From NCBI GenBank assembly GCA_035456405.1, contig DATIDG010000080.1, positions 1-64,000 on the forward strand: a stretch of 64,000 nt of DNA, read 5' to 3'. Position numbers and translations under genes: made by a program. The notes beneath the pieces were generated by a model. That model did not search any database, was not told where the DNA came from, and saw nothing but the letters and a program-made list of their open reading frames with translations. Of this stretch, positions 40,478 through 47,567 are shown piece by piece. The stretch comes from JAGVSZ01 sp035456405 (GTDB lineage: Bacteria; Pseudomonadota; Gammaproteobacteria; Burkholderiales; SG8-39). Each line of letters opens with the position of its first letter. Within the stretch, counting starts at the first letter, position 1.

Positions 40478-41487
40478 CGTCTGCCTTCGAGGTGACGCAT
40501 CGCGGCCTTGCAGAGCTCTCTGCAGCCCTCGCCGGTCACTGCGGATACGAGGAAGTGTGGGCCTTTCCAGCGAAACCGGCGCACGAATTCGATGACTGCG
40601 CGCGCACGCTCGGCCGGTCCCAGCAGGTCCGCCTTGTTCAGCACCAGCCATCGGGGTTTCCTATACAGCGCCTCATCGTACTTGCGCAGCTCGGCGACGA
40701 TCGCGCGTGCCTCCTTGACCGGATCCACCGAGTCGTCGAGCGGTGCGATGTCCACGATGTGCAGAAGGAGCCTAGTCCGCGAGAGGTGGCGGAGGAACCG
40801 GTGGCCGAGCCCCGCGCCTTCGGCGGCGCCCTCGATGAGACCCGGTATGTCGGCGATCACGAAGCTGCGATCGACGTCAACCCGGACGACGCCGAGGCTC
40901 GGATGCAACGTGGTGAACGGGTAGTCGGCGACCTTCGGCCGCGCGCTCGACACCGCCCGGATTAACGTGGACTTGCCCGCATTGGGCATCCCGAGCAGGG
41001 CAACGTCCGCCAGCAAGCGCAGCTCGAGCTGCAGCTCGCGGTTCTCCCCCGGCTCCCCCGGCGTGAACTGTCGCGGCGCGCGATTGGTGCTGGACTTGAA
41101 GTTCACGTTTCCCAACCCGCCGCGGCCACCTTTCGCGAGGAGGGCCGTCTGATGGTGGACGGCAAGATCCGCGACCACCGCGCCCGTGTGCCGATCGCTG
41201 ACGACTGTCCCGACGGGAACGCGCAGGTAGACGTCATCGGCGCTCTTTCCCGTGCACTGCTTGCCGCCGCCCCGCTCGCCGTCCCTCGCCCGGAAGATGC
41301 GCTTGTAGCGATAGTCGATGAGCGTGTTGATGTTGCGGTCCGCAACCGCGTATACGCACCCACCCCGGCCGCCGTCTCCGCCGTCGGGCCCGCCGCGCGG
41401 GACGTACTTCTCGCGCCGGAAGTGAACGGCGCCATCCCCGCCCTTGCCGGCGTGGACCGCGATGCGCGCCTCGTCGATGAATTTCAC
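40474..41487 (-). CDS. obgE: Obg-family GTPase
   Basis: 337 residues from GTG 41487 (KFIDEARIAVHAGKGGDGAVHF). The glycine-rich Obg fold is at the start (RREKYVPRGGPDGGDGGRGG, residues 24-43). The GTPase domain has G1 LGMPNAGKSTLIRA, G3 DIPGLIEGA and G4 NKAD. A short C-terminus follows without the long OCT domain. Involved in ribosome assembly and stringent response. Lies between rpmA (with a terminator between) and proB. Confidence 0.95.
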   Translation of the reverse strand: MKFIDEARIAVHAGKGGDGAVHFRREKYVPRGGPDGGDGGRGGCVYAVADRNINTLIDYRYKRIFRARDGERGGGKQCTGKSADDVYLRVPVGTVVSDRHTGAVVADLAVHHQTALLAKGGRGGLGNVNFKSSTNRAPRQFTPGEPGENRELQLELRLLADVALLGMPNAGKSTLIRAVSSARPKVADYPFTTLHPSLGVVRVDVDRSFVIADIPGLIEGAAEGAGLGHRFLRHLSRTRLLLHIVDIAPLDDSVDPVKEARAIVAELRKYDEALYRKPRWLVLNKADLLGPAERARAVIEFVRRFRWKGPHFLVSAVTGEGCRELCKAAMRHLEGRR

Positions 41488-41546
41488 GTGCGTCGGCCGG
41501 TGTCTGGCAGCCCGGGAAGGATGAGGAACCTGGCTGAGTCCGCAAA

Positions 41547-41576
41547 CAAAAAAGCCCTACCGCGTGGATAGGGCTT
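41547..41576 (-). terminator. Intrinsic terminator between rpmA and obgE
   Basis: On the minus strand: stem AAGCCCTA (41576-41569), 9-base loop, TAGGGCTT (41559-41552), followed by six T (41553-41548, overlapping the last two bases of the stem). It lies after the rpmA stop and 60 bases before obgE, so obgE would receive only readthrough or its own promoter. Confidence 0.85.
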
Positions 41577-41594
41577 CGTGGCGGGATCGGGGGC

Positions 41595-41855
41595 TCAGGC
41601 GGCGGGGATCACACTCACGATCTGCTTCGCCTCCGGCCCTCTCGAACCGAACTGGACATGCCCCGTCACCTTCGCGAACAGCGTGTGGTCTCGCCCGATG
41701 CCCACGTTGTCGCCGGCGTGGATACGGGTTCCACGCTGTCGCACGAGGATGCTTCCCGCGCTGACAAGCTGGCCGCCGTAGCGCTTCACGCCGAGTCGTT
41801 TGGCTTGCGAGTCGCGGCCGTTCCGCGAGCTGCCGCCTGCTTTCTTGTGTGCCAT
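41595..41855 (-). CDS. rpmA: 50S ribosomal protein L27
   Basis: 86 residues. MAHKKAGGSSRNGRDSQAKRLGVKRYGG is the conserved start, extending into VSAGSILVRQRGTRIHAGDNVGIGRDHTLFAKVTG. The N-terminus needs no cleavage. L27 contacts tRNA at the peptidyl-transferase centre. Follows rplU in the usual order. Confidence 0.98.
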   Translation of the reverse strand: MAHKKAGGSSRNGRDSQAKRLGVKRYGGQLVSAGSILVRQRGTRIHAGDNVGIGRDHTLFAKVTGHVQFGSRGPEAKQIVSVIPAA

Positions 41856-41888
41856 GGTTTGGTGCTCCTATTACGGCGCGTCCGGACC

Positions 41889-42200
41889 CTAGCCCGAGAT
41901 ACCGGTGATCTGGATCTCGGTGTAGTGCTGCCGATGCCCCTGCGACTTCTTGTAGTGCTTGCGCCGGCGCAGCTTGAAGATCGCGACCTTGTCCCCTCTG
42001 CCGTGGCCGACCACCGTCGCCTTAACGGCCGCGCCGGGAACGAGGGGCGCGCCGACCTTGACTGCTTCGCCCTCGCCGACCATGAGCACCTGGTCGAGGA
42101 GGACCTCGCTCCCGACGTCGGCGAGGAGCTTCTCGACTCTCAGCTTGTCGCCGGCAGCGACCCGATACTGCTTGCCGCCAGTCCTGATGACCGCAAACAT
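41889..42200 (-). CDS. rplU: 50S ribosomal protein L21
   Basis: 103 residues from ATG 42200, MFAVIRTGGKQYRVAAGDKLRVEKL, which is the family start. Ends with the signature KHYKKSQGHRQHYTEIQITGI. Binds 23S rRNA. It heads the rplU-rpmA-obgE-proB order; a strong promoter lies upstream on the minus strand. Confidence 0.98.
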   Translation of the reverse strand: MFAVIRTGGKQYRVAAGDKLRVEKLLADVGSEVLLDQVLMVGEGEAVKVGAPLVPGAAVKATVVGHGRGDKVAIFKLRRRKHYKKSQGHRQHYTEIQITGISG

Positions 42201-42237
42201 GACGTACTCCAAGGCTGGTTTCGCGTGGAAACCCAGC

Positions 42238-42267
42238 ATTATAGCGAGGGGAGAAGGGGCGAGTCAA
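42238..42267 (-). promoter_or_regulatory. Strong promoter of rplU-rpmA
   Basis: On the minus strand TTGACT (42267-42262), 18-base spacer, TATAAT (42243-42238, exact consensus). Predicted start near 42231, 31 bases before the rplU ATG. Confidence 0.85.
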
Positions 42268-42319
42268 AGCTCCCTTGTGCTAGGCTTCCGCGCCCCCTCG
42301 GATCTCTGCCCGGCCCCTC

Positions 42320-43294
42320 ATGCCCGTTTCCCTCGATCCGATCCTCGCGCTGATAGCGCGCGACATGGAGGCGGTCGACGCCGTGATCCGGCGCCGGCTC
42401 GACTCGGACGTCATGCTCGTGCGCCAGGTTGCGGAGTACATCGTGACGAGCGGGGGCAAGCGCCTCCGCCCGGCGCTGCTGTTGCTCTGCGCGGGGGCGT
42501 GCGGCTATAGGGGCCCGCATCACCACGAGCTCGCTGCGGTGGTCGAGTTCATCCACACCGCGACGCTGCTCCATGACGACGTGGTCGACGAGTCCGAGCT
42601 GCGCCGGGGTCGACGGACCGCCAACGCGACGTTCGGCAATGCGGCGAGCGTGCTCGTGGGCGACTTCCTCTACTCGCGGGCGTTCCAGATGATGGTGGGC
42701 GTCCGGAGCATGCGAGTGATGGAGGTGCTCGCGGACGCGACCAACACCATCGCCGAGGGCGAGGTGCTGCAGCTGCTGAACGCGCACAACGCCGACGTCA
42801 CCGAAGCGGCATACCTGGAGGTCATCCGGCGCAAGACCGCCAAGCTCTTCGAGGCGGCAGCCCGGCTCGGCGCAATCCTGGGCGGCGCCGGGCCAGAGAT
42901 CGAAAACGGATTTGCCGAGTACGGCGCACACCTGGGCACCGCATTCCAGCTGATCGACGACGTCCTCGACTACTCGGGAGACCTGAATGCGACGGGCAAG
43001 AACCTGGGCGACGACCTGAACGAGGGCAAGCCGACGCTGCCGCTGCTCCACGTCCTGCATCGCGGCACCCCGGACCAGATGGCGCTGGTGCGCCACGCCA
43101 TCGAGCAGGGCGGACGCGGCGACTTCGCGGCCGTCCTCGACGCCATCGGCGGGACCGGCGCGCTGGACTATTCCCGTGCGGCCGCGCGCGCTGAAGCGGC
43201 CATCGCGTGCGAGGCGATCGGGCCGGTGCGTGATTCAAACTACCGCCAATCTTTGCTAGACTTGGCGGCCTTCGCGGTCGAGCGAAATTACTGA
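42320..43294 (+). CDS. ispB: Octaprenyl-diphosphate synthase (polyprenyl synthetase)
   Basis: 324 residues. Makes the long isoprenoid side chain of ubiquinone. First Asp-rich motif LLHDDVVDESELRRG (near residue 84), second LIDDVLDYSGD (near 210); GKRLRPALLLL sits before the first. The residues upstream of the first Asp motif are large, which suits long-chain products, but length cannot be proved from sequence. Followed by the tRNA-Pro gene 29 bases downstream. Confidence 0.92.
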   Translation: MPVSLDPILALIARDMEAVDAVIRRRLDSDVMLVRQVAEYIVTSGGKRLRPALLLLCAGACGYRGPHHHELAAVVEFIHTATLLHDDVVDESELRRGRRTANATFGNAASVLVGDFLYSRAFQMMVGVRSMRVMEVLADATNTIAEGEVLQLLNAHNADVTEAAYLEVIRRKTAKLFEAAARLGAILGGAGPEIENGFAEYGAHLGTAFQLIDDVLDYSGDLNATGKNLGDDLNEGKPTLPLLHVLHRGTPDQMALVRHAIEQGGRGDFAAVLDAIGGTGALDYSRAAARAEAAIACEAIGPVRDSNYRQSLLDLAAFAVERNY

Positions 43295-43323
43295 GGACGC
43301 GCCGACCGCGCCCTTCCCGCATT

Positions 43324-43400
43324 CGGGGTGTAGCTCAGCCTGGTAGAGTACTGCGTTCGGGACGCAGGTGTCGGAGGTTCAAATCCTCTCACCCCGACCA
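43324..43400 (+). tRNA. tRNA-Pro (anticodon CGG)
   Basis: 77 bases. Acceptor stem CGGGGTG (43324-43330) pairs with CACCCCG (43390-43396), discriminator A, encoded CCA (43398-43400). Anticodon loop TTCGGGA between CTGCG and CGCAG gives anticodon CGG. T loop GGTTCAAATCC is intact. Probably co-transcribed with ispB. Confidence 0.97.
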
Positions 43401-43520
43401 AACCATTCCGCGCCGACCGAGCATGCGTCACGGCGCGACGCATTCCGGCGCATGCGCCGCCGGTCGACCTCCTATAATCGCCCGAGCGGCGGGGCGCACG
43501 CGGCCGCGGCCGAACGCGCA

Positions 43521-43745
43521 ATGGGCAAGCTCCTCCTCCTGATCCTCGTCGGGATCGTCGCCTACCTCCTGTGGAAGGGGCTGGCGCGCAACGCGCGTCC
43601 GGGAGGCGAGCGCCCGCCCGGCGCCGACGCCGAGCGGATGGTCGGATGCAGCCAGTGCGGCGTGCACCTCCCGATCTCCGAAGCAGTGGAATTCGAAGGA
43701 AAATTCTTCTGCTCGGACGAGCACCGCAGGATCTTCAAAAGGTGA
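43521..43745 (+). CDS. PP0621-family small membrane protein with zinc-finger-like Cys
   Basis: 74 residues. One membrane segment (MGKLLLLILVGIVAYLLWKGLA), a short basic/Pro linker, and a C-terminal CSQCGVHLPISEAVEFEGKFFCSDEHRR with CxxC ... Cys and a nearby His, a likely metal site. It is widespread before pilS in betaproteobacteria. A TATAAT (43473-43478) lies 43 bases upstream without a good -35. Its stop overlaps the pilS GTG. Function unknown. Confidence 0.82.
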   Translation: MGKLLLLILVGIVAYLLWKGLARNARPGGERPPGADAERMVGCSQCGVHLPISEAVEFEGKFFCSDEHRRIFKR

Positions 43746-45358
43746 CGAACGCCTCGGCCAGCCCCGTCGCCGCGGGCGCGCTGTCCGCGGGCCCCGCACT
43801 CCGGACACCGGACGTCACCGACTCGTTCTGGGTCTCGCTCCGCTACTTCAACGCGTATCGCCTCGCGGTCGCGGTGCTGCTCCTGGTCCTGGTCATCGCC
43901 TACGGGGATGCGCTTGCCCTCGGGCAGAGGGACCTGTTCGGGGTCGTGGGGCTCGCGTACCTCCTCGCTGCGGTCGTCTTCCACGTCGTCATCCGGCGCG
44001 TCCCGCGGCACTTCGAGACCCAACTCACGGCGCACGTCTGCACCGACATCGTGGCGATCGTGCTGCTGATGTACGCGAGCGGAGGATTCCGGACGGGGCT
44101 CGCGGTCATGCTCCTGATCTCGCTCGCTGCCGCGTCGCTCGTGAGCCGGGGCCGACTACTGCTCTTCTACGCGGCGCTCGCCTCGGTCGCGCTCCTGCTA
44201 GAACAGACCGTCTGGGTGGTGCGCGGGGTTCACGGCGTTGCCGAGTACCTCCCGGCCGGCCTCCTCTGCATCGGCTATTTCGCAACCGCACTCATCACGA
44301 ACCGCCTCGCTCAGCGCGTGATCACCAACGAGCGTGTGGCCCGCCAGCGCGGCATCGATCTCGCGAACCAGCTGCGCGTGAACCAGCTCGTGATACAGGA
44401 CGTGCAGGACGGCGTGCTGGTGGTCGACTCGAACGGCCTCGTGCGCCAGCATAATCCGGTCGTGGACCGGTTGCTGGGACGCTCGGCGCCCGAGCTCGAC
44501 CAGATCGACGCCTATTCGCATGAACTCGCCCGCGCGCTCCGCGAGTGGCGCGAGGGTCGGGCGCGCGCGTCGGCGATGTTCCGCTTTTCCGATTCCGGTA
44601 TCCTCGTGCGGGCGCGGTTTGTGGACGCCGGGGTGGTCGGAGACAGCTTCGCGGTCATCTACCTCGAGGACATCTCGAAGCTCGAGGACCAGGCCCGTCA
44701 GATGAAGCTCGCCGCCTTAGGGCGGCTCACTGCGAACATCGCCCACGAGATCCGCAACCCCCTGGCGGCGATGATCCATGCCGCCGAGCTGATGCTGGAG
44801 GAGAACCGGGCCCCCGCGCGAGAGCGGCTGACGCGGATCATCCGCGACAATGCAAAGCGGCTCGACCGTATGGTGAAGGACGTGCTCGAGCTCAACCGGC
44901 GCGACCGGGTCCAGCCCGATCCGGTCCGGCTGGGCGCATTCGTCGAGACCTTCCTGGAAGAGTTCGCCCAGAACGAGCAGATCGACCGCTCCGGGTTCGC
45001 GCTCGCCGTGGAAGGCGACGGTATCGTCGACTTCGACCGGGTGCACCTCAACCAGATCCTGTGGAATCTCGCCCGCAACGCCTGGCGGCACTCGCGGAAG
45101 GTGACGGGAAGCGTGCGGATGCGCATTCACCGGCAGGGCAATCGAATGGAATTGCACGTCTCCGACGACGGCCCGGGCGTGGCGAAGGACCTGCAAGGGC
45201 AGCTGTTCGAGCCTTTCTTCACCACCTACAGCGCGGGCACGGGGCTCGGTCTGTACATCGCGCGCGAGCTCTGTGCGGCAAACGGCGCGACGCTAGAGTA
45301 TGTCGATCGGCCTGCCGGCGCCGACTTTCGCATCACCTGGCTGGGGATACGCCAATGA
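43742..45358 (+). CDS. pilS: Two-component sensor histidine kinase PilS
   Basis: 538 residues from GTG 43742, overlapping the preceding stop. Six membrane segments in the first 190 residues, then a PAS region (VIQDVQDGVLVVDSNGLVRQHNP) and the kinase core: His in NIAHEIRNPLAAMIHAAELM, N box LNQILWNLARNAWRHS, G box DGPGVAKD and GTGLGLYIARELC. Senses pilin level in the membrane and controls type IV pilus genes with PilR. The pilin genes are not in this window. Confidence 0.92.
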   Translation: MTNASASPVAAGALSAGPALRTPDVTDSFWVSLRYFNAYRLAVAVLLLVLVIAYGDALALGQRDLFGVVGLAYLLAAVVFHVVIRRVPRHFETQLTAHVCTDIVAIVLLMYASGGFRTGLAVMLLISLAAASLVSRGRLLLFYAALASVALLLEQTVWVVRGVHGVAEYLPAGLLCIGYFATALITNRLAQRVITNERVARQRGIDLANQLRVNQLVIQDVQDGVLVVDSNGLVRQHNPVVDRLLGRSAPELDQIDAYSHELARALREWREGRARASAMFRFSDSGILVRARFVDAGVVGDSFAVIYLEDISKLEDQARQMKLAALGRLTANIAHEIRNPLAAMIHAAELMLEENRAPARERLTRIIRDNAKRLDRMVKDVLELNRRDRVQPDPVRLGAFVETFLEEFAQNEQIDRSGFALAVEGDGIVDFDRVHLNQILWNLARNAWRHSRKVTGSVRMRIHRQGNRMELHVSDDGPGVAKDLQGQLFEPFFTTYSAGTGLGLYIARELCAANGATLEYVDRPAGADFRITWLGIRQ

Positions 45359-46713
45359 ACCGCCCGGAGCGCCGGACCGCCGCGAAGACCACGGTGCTCG
45401 TCGTCGATGACGAGGCCGACATTCGCGAGCTGCTCGAGCTCACGCTCATCCGCATGGGGCTTGCGGTCGAGTGTGCCGGATCGGTCGCCGAGGCGCTCGA
45501 GCAGTTGAAGCGGCACTCCTTCGATCTTTGCCTCACCGATATGCGCTTGCCGGACGGGGAGGGCCTGGAGCTGGTGCGCCACATCAGCGCAAACTGCTCC
45601 GACCTGCCCGTCGCGGTCATCACCGCGCACGGCAGCACCGAAAACGCGGTTGCGGCGCTCAAGGCGGGCGCATTCGACTACGTCTCCAAGCCGCTGTCTC
45701 TCGAGCAGCTGCGCACGCTGGTGAAGTCGGCGCTCGACCTGCCGCAGAAAGCTGCGCCGAAGATTGGTGCCGGCCACCAGCTGCTCGGCGATAGTCCGCC
45801 GATCCAGCAGGTACGGGCAATGATCGAGAAGCTTGCGCGCAGCCAGGCGCCGGTCTATATCACCGGCGAATCGGGAAGCGGAAAGGAGCTCGCTGCGCGG
45901 CTCATCCACGAGAACGGGGCGAGGCGGGACAAGCCGTTCGTGCCAGTGAACTGCGGGGCGATCCCCGAGAACCTCGTCGAGAGCGAGTTCTTCGGCTACC
46001 GGAAGGGCGCTTTCACCGGCGCGGACGCCGACCGGGAGGGCTTCTTTCACGTAGCAAACGGCGGGACGCTGTTCCTCGACGAGGTGGCAGACCTCCCCTT
46101 GGCGATGCAGGTGAAGCTTTTGCGCGCGATCCAGGAGAAGCGCGTCCGCAAAGTGGGCGCGACTACCGAGGACCCGGTGGACGTGCGAATCATCTGCGCG
46201 ACCCACCAGGACCTGGCGCGGCTTGTTGAGGCCGGCAAGTTCAGGCAGGACCTCTACTACCGGCTTGCTGTAATCGAGCTGCACATGCCGCCGTTGCGGG
46301 AGTGCGTGGAGGATGTTCCACTGCTCGCCGAAGCGATCCTCGGGCGGTTGGGGGATGACGGCGGGCGAGCCCGCCCCCGGCTGTCCAAGGAGGCGCTTGA
46401 CGCGCTGCGCGGGTACGAGTTCCCCGGCAACACGCGTGAGCTTGAAAACATCCTCGAGCGCGCGATTGCCCTGTCGGCGCGCAACGAGATTCACCCCGAC
46501 GACCTGCAGCTGGCGCCACCCAAGCTTGCGCCCGAGGAGCCGGCGGGGCCGAACGCGAAGTGGCCCCTTCAGGAGTATCTGGATCGGGTCGAGCGGGAAG
46601 CGATTCTCGAGGCCCTCGACAAGACCCGGTTCAACCGCACCGCCGCCGCCAAGCTCCTTGGCATTACGTTTCGGGCCCTCCGCTACCGGATGGAGCGGCT
46701 CGGAATCCATTGA
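45355..46713 (+). CDS. pilR: Sigma-54-dependent response regulator PilR
   Basis: 452 residues. Receiver with VLVVDDEADIRELL, phospho-Asp in LCLTDMRLPDGEG near residue 58. AAA+ domain: Walker A GESGSGKEL, the sigma-54 contact loop KGAFTGAD, Walker B GTLFLDEVADL, and the R-finger region. C-terminal Fis-type helix-turn-helix NRTAAAKLLGITFRALRYRMERLGI. The ATG overlaps the pilS stop (ATGA). Its promoter targets use RpoN. Overlaps ampD at the other end. Confidence 0.95.
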   Translation: MNRPERRTAAKTTVLVVDDEADIRELLELTLIRMGLAVECAGSVAEALEQLKRHSFDLCLTDMRLPDGEGLELVRHISANCSDLPVAVITAHGSTENAVAALKAGAFDYVSKPLSLEQLRTLVKSALDLPQKAAPKIGAGHQLLGDSPPIQQVRAMIEKLARSQAPVYITGESGSGKELAARLIHENGARRDKPFVPVNCGAIPENLVESEFFGYRKGAFTGADADREGFFHVANGGTLFLDEVADLPLAMQVKLLRAIQEKRVRKVGATTEDPVDVRIICATHQDLARLVEAGKFRQDLYYRLAVIELHMPPLRECVEDVPLLAEAILGRLGDDGGRARPRLSKEALDALRGYEFPGNTRELENILERAIALSARNEIHPDDLQLAPPKLAPEEPAGPNAKWPLQEYLDRVEREAILEALDKTRFNRTAAAKLLGITFRALRYRMERLGIH

Positions 46714-47309
46714 AGCGCAAGACCGGCCGGGGCGGGCGCAGGGCGCGCGATGCGGACCGGCGTCCCAAGATTGACGCGAGGGGTCTCGCCTCGGGCGCAC
46801 GGTTCATCCCGTCGCCGAATTGTGACGATCGCCCCCCCGGGGAGGCGGTGCGGCTGATCGTCATCCACAACATCAGCCTGCCCCCGGGCGAGTTCGGCGG
46901 CGACGACATCGCGCGCCTCTTCTGCAACACCCTCGACTGCAGCGCGCACCCCTACTACGACGGTCTGCGGGATCTCCGCGTGTCCGCCCACTTCCTGGTC
47001 CGCCGCTGGGGCGAGATCGTGCAGTTCGTGCAGTGCACCCGCCGGGCGTGGCATGCAGGCGAATCCACCTGGCGCGGTCGGACCTGCTGCAATGACTTCT
47101 CCATCGGAATCGAACTCGAAGGCGCCGACGCGGTTCCCTATGCCGACGCCCAGTACGCTGCGCTCGCCGCGCTCACTGCAGCGCTCATGCGCGCCTATCC
47201 CGTCGAGGAAGTGCTCGGTCACGCCGACATCGCGCCCGGTCGCAAGACTGATCCCGGATCGGCGTTCGACTGGCCGCGATTCCGCACGCTGCTCTCGCGC
47301 GCTGCCTAG
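46710..47309 (+). CDS. ampD: 1,6-anhydro-N-acetylmuramyl-L-alanine amidase AmpD
   Basis: 199 residues from TTG 46710, overlapping the pilR stop (TTGA). Cytoplasmic zinc amidase that cleaves the stem peptide from anhydromuropeptides in cell wall recycling. Zinc ligands: His in VIHNISLPPGEFGG, His in AGHADIAPGRKTDPG region (GHADIAPGRKTDPG) and Asp near DPG. An active-site AWHAGESTWRGR is present. The first 30 residues are basic and poorly conserved, so the exact start is uncertain. It supplies the sink for the lytic transglycosylase products of the window. Confidence 0.92.
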   Translation: MKRKTGRGGRRARDADRRPKIDARGLASGARFIPSPNCDDRPPGEAVRLIVIHNISLPPGEFGGDDIARLFCNTLDCSAHPYYDGLRDLRVSAHFLVRRWGEIVQFVQCTRRAWHAGESTWRGRTCCNDFSIGIELEGADAVPYADAQYAALAALTAALMRAYPVEEVLGHADIAPGRKTDPGSAFDWPRFRTLLSRAA

Positions 47310-47424
47310 ACTGCTGCGGTGCACGCCTCGCCCCGACACGGTGACCAGGTGACGAATGCGTGACGAAGCTCACGCACGGCGCGCGCAACTCCATCCGAGC
47401 CCCTGAAAAGACTGAAGAAAAATG

Positions 47425-47453
47425 TTGCAACTTGAAAATCCGCGCACTAGAAT
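47425..47453 (+). promoter_or_regulatory. Sigma-70-like promoter of nrdA
   Basis: TTGCAA (47425-47430), 17-base spacer, TAGAAT (47448-47453). Predicted start about 47460. The -10 lies inside NrdR box 1. Confidence 0.75.
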
Positions 47454-47459
47454 TAGTGC
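47444..47459. promoter_or_regulatory. NrdR box 1
   Basis: GCACTAGAATTAGTGC: inverted arms GCACTA/TAGTGC around GAAT. It covers the nrdA -10, so NrdR binding would exclude RNA polymerase. Confidence 0.85.
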
Positions 47460-47475
47460 CAATTCCTTAGTTGCA

Positions 47476-47489
47476 CACTATATATAGTG
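47476..47489. promoter_or_regulatory. NrdR box 2
   Basis: CACTATATATAGTG, a perfect 14-bp palindrome close to the NrdR consensus. Its centre is 31 bp from that of box 1, three helical turns, as in known NrdR operators. Confidence 0.9.
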
Positions 47490-47567
47490 GTCCAGAGATA
47501 AATCTTGGACCCGCGGGTAGGAGGCAGCCCGCGATACTAAGAAGATCAGAACAGAGGAGACGAGAGA

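Noticed and set aside
42214..42237. Hairpin upstream of rplU as an autoregulatory leader
   Set aside because: The predicted transcription start (about 42231) falls inside its 5' arm, so the stem would be mostly untranscribed.
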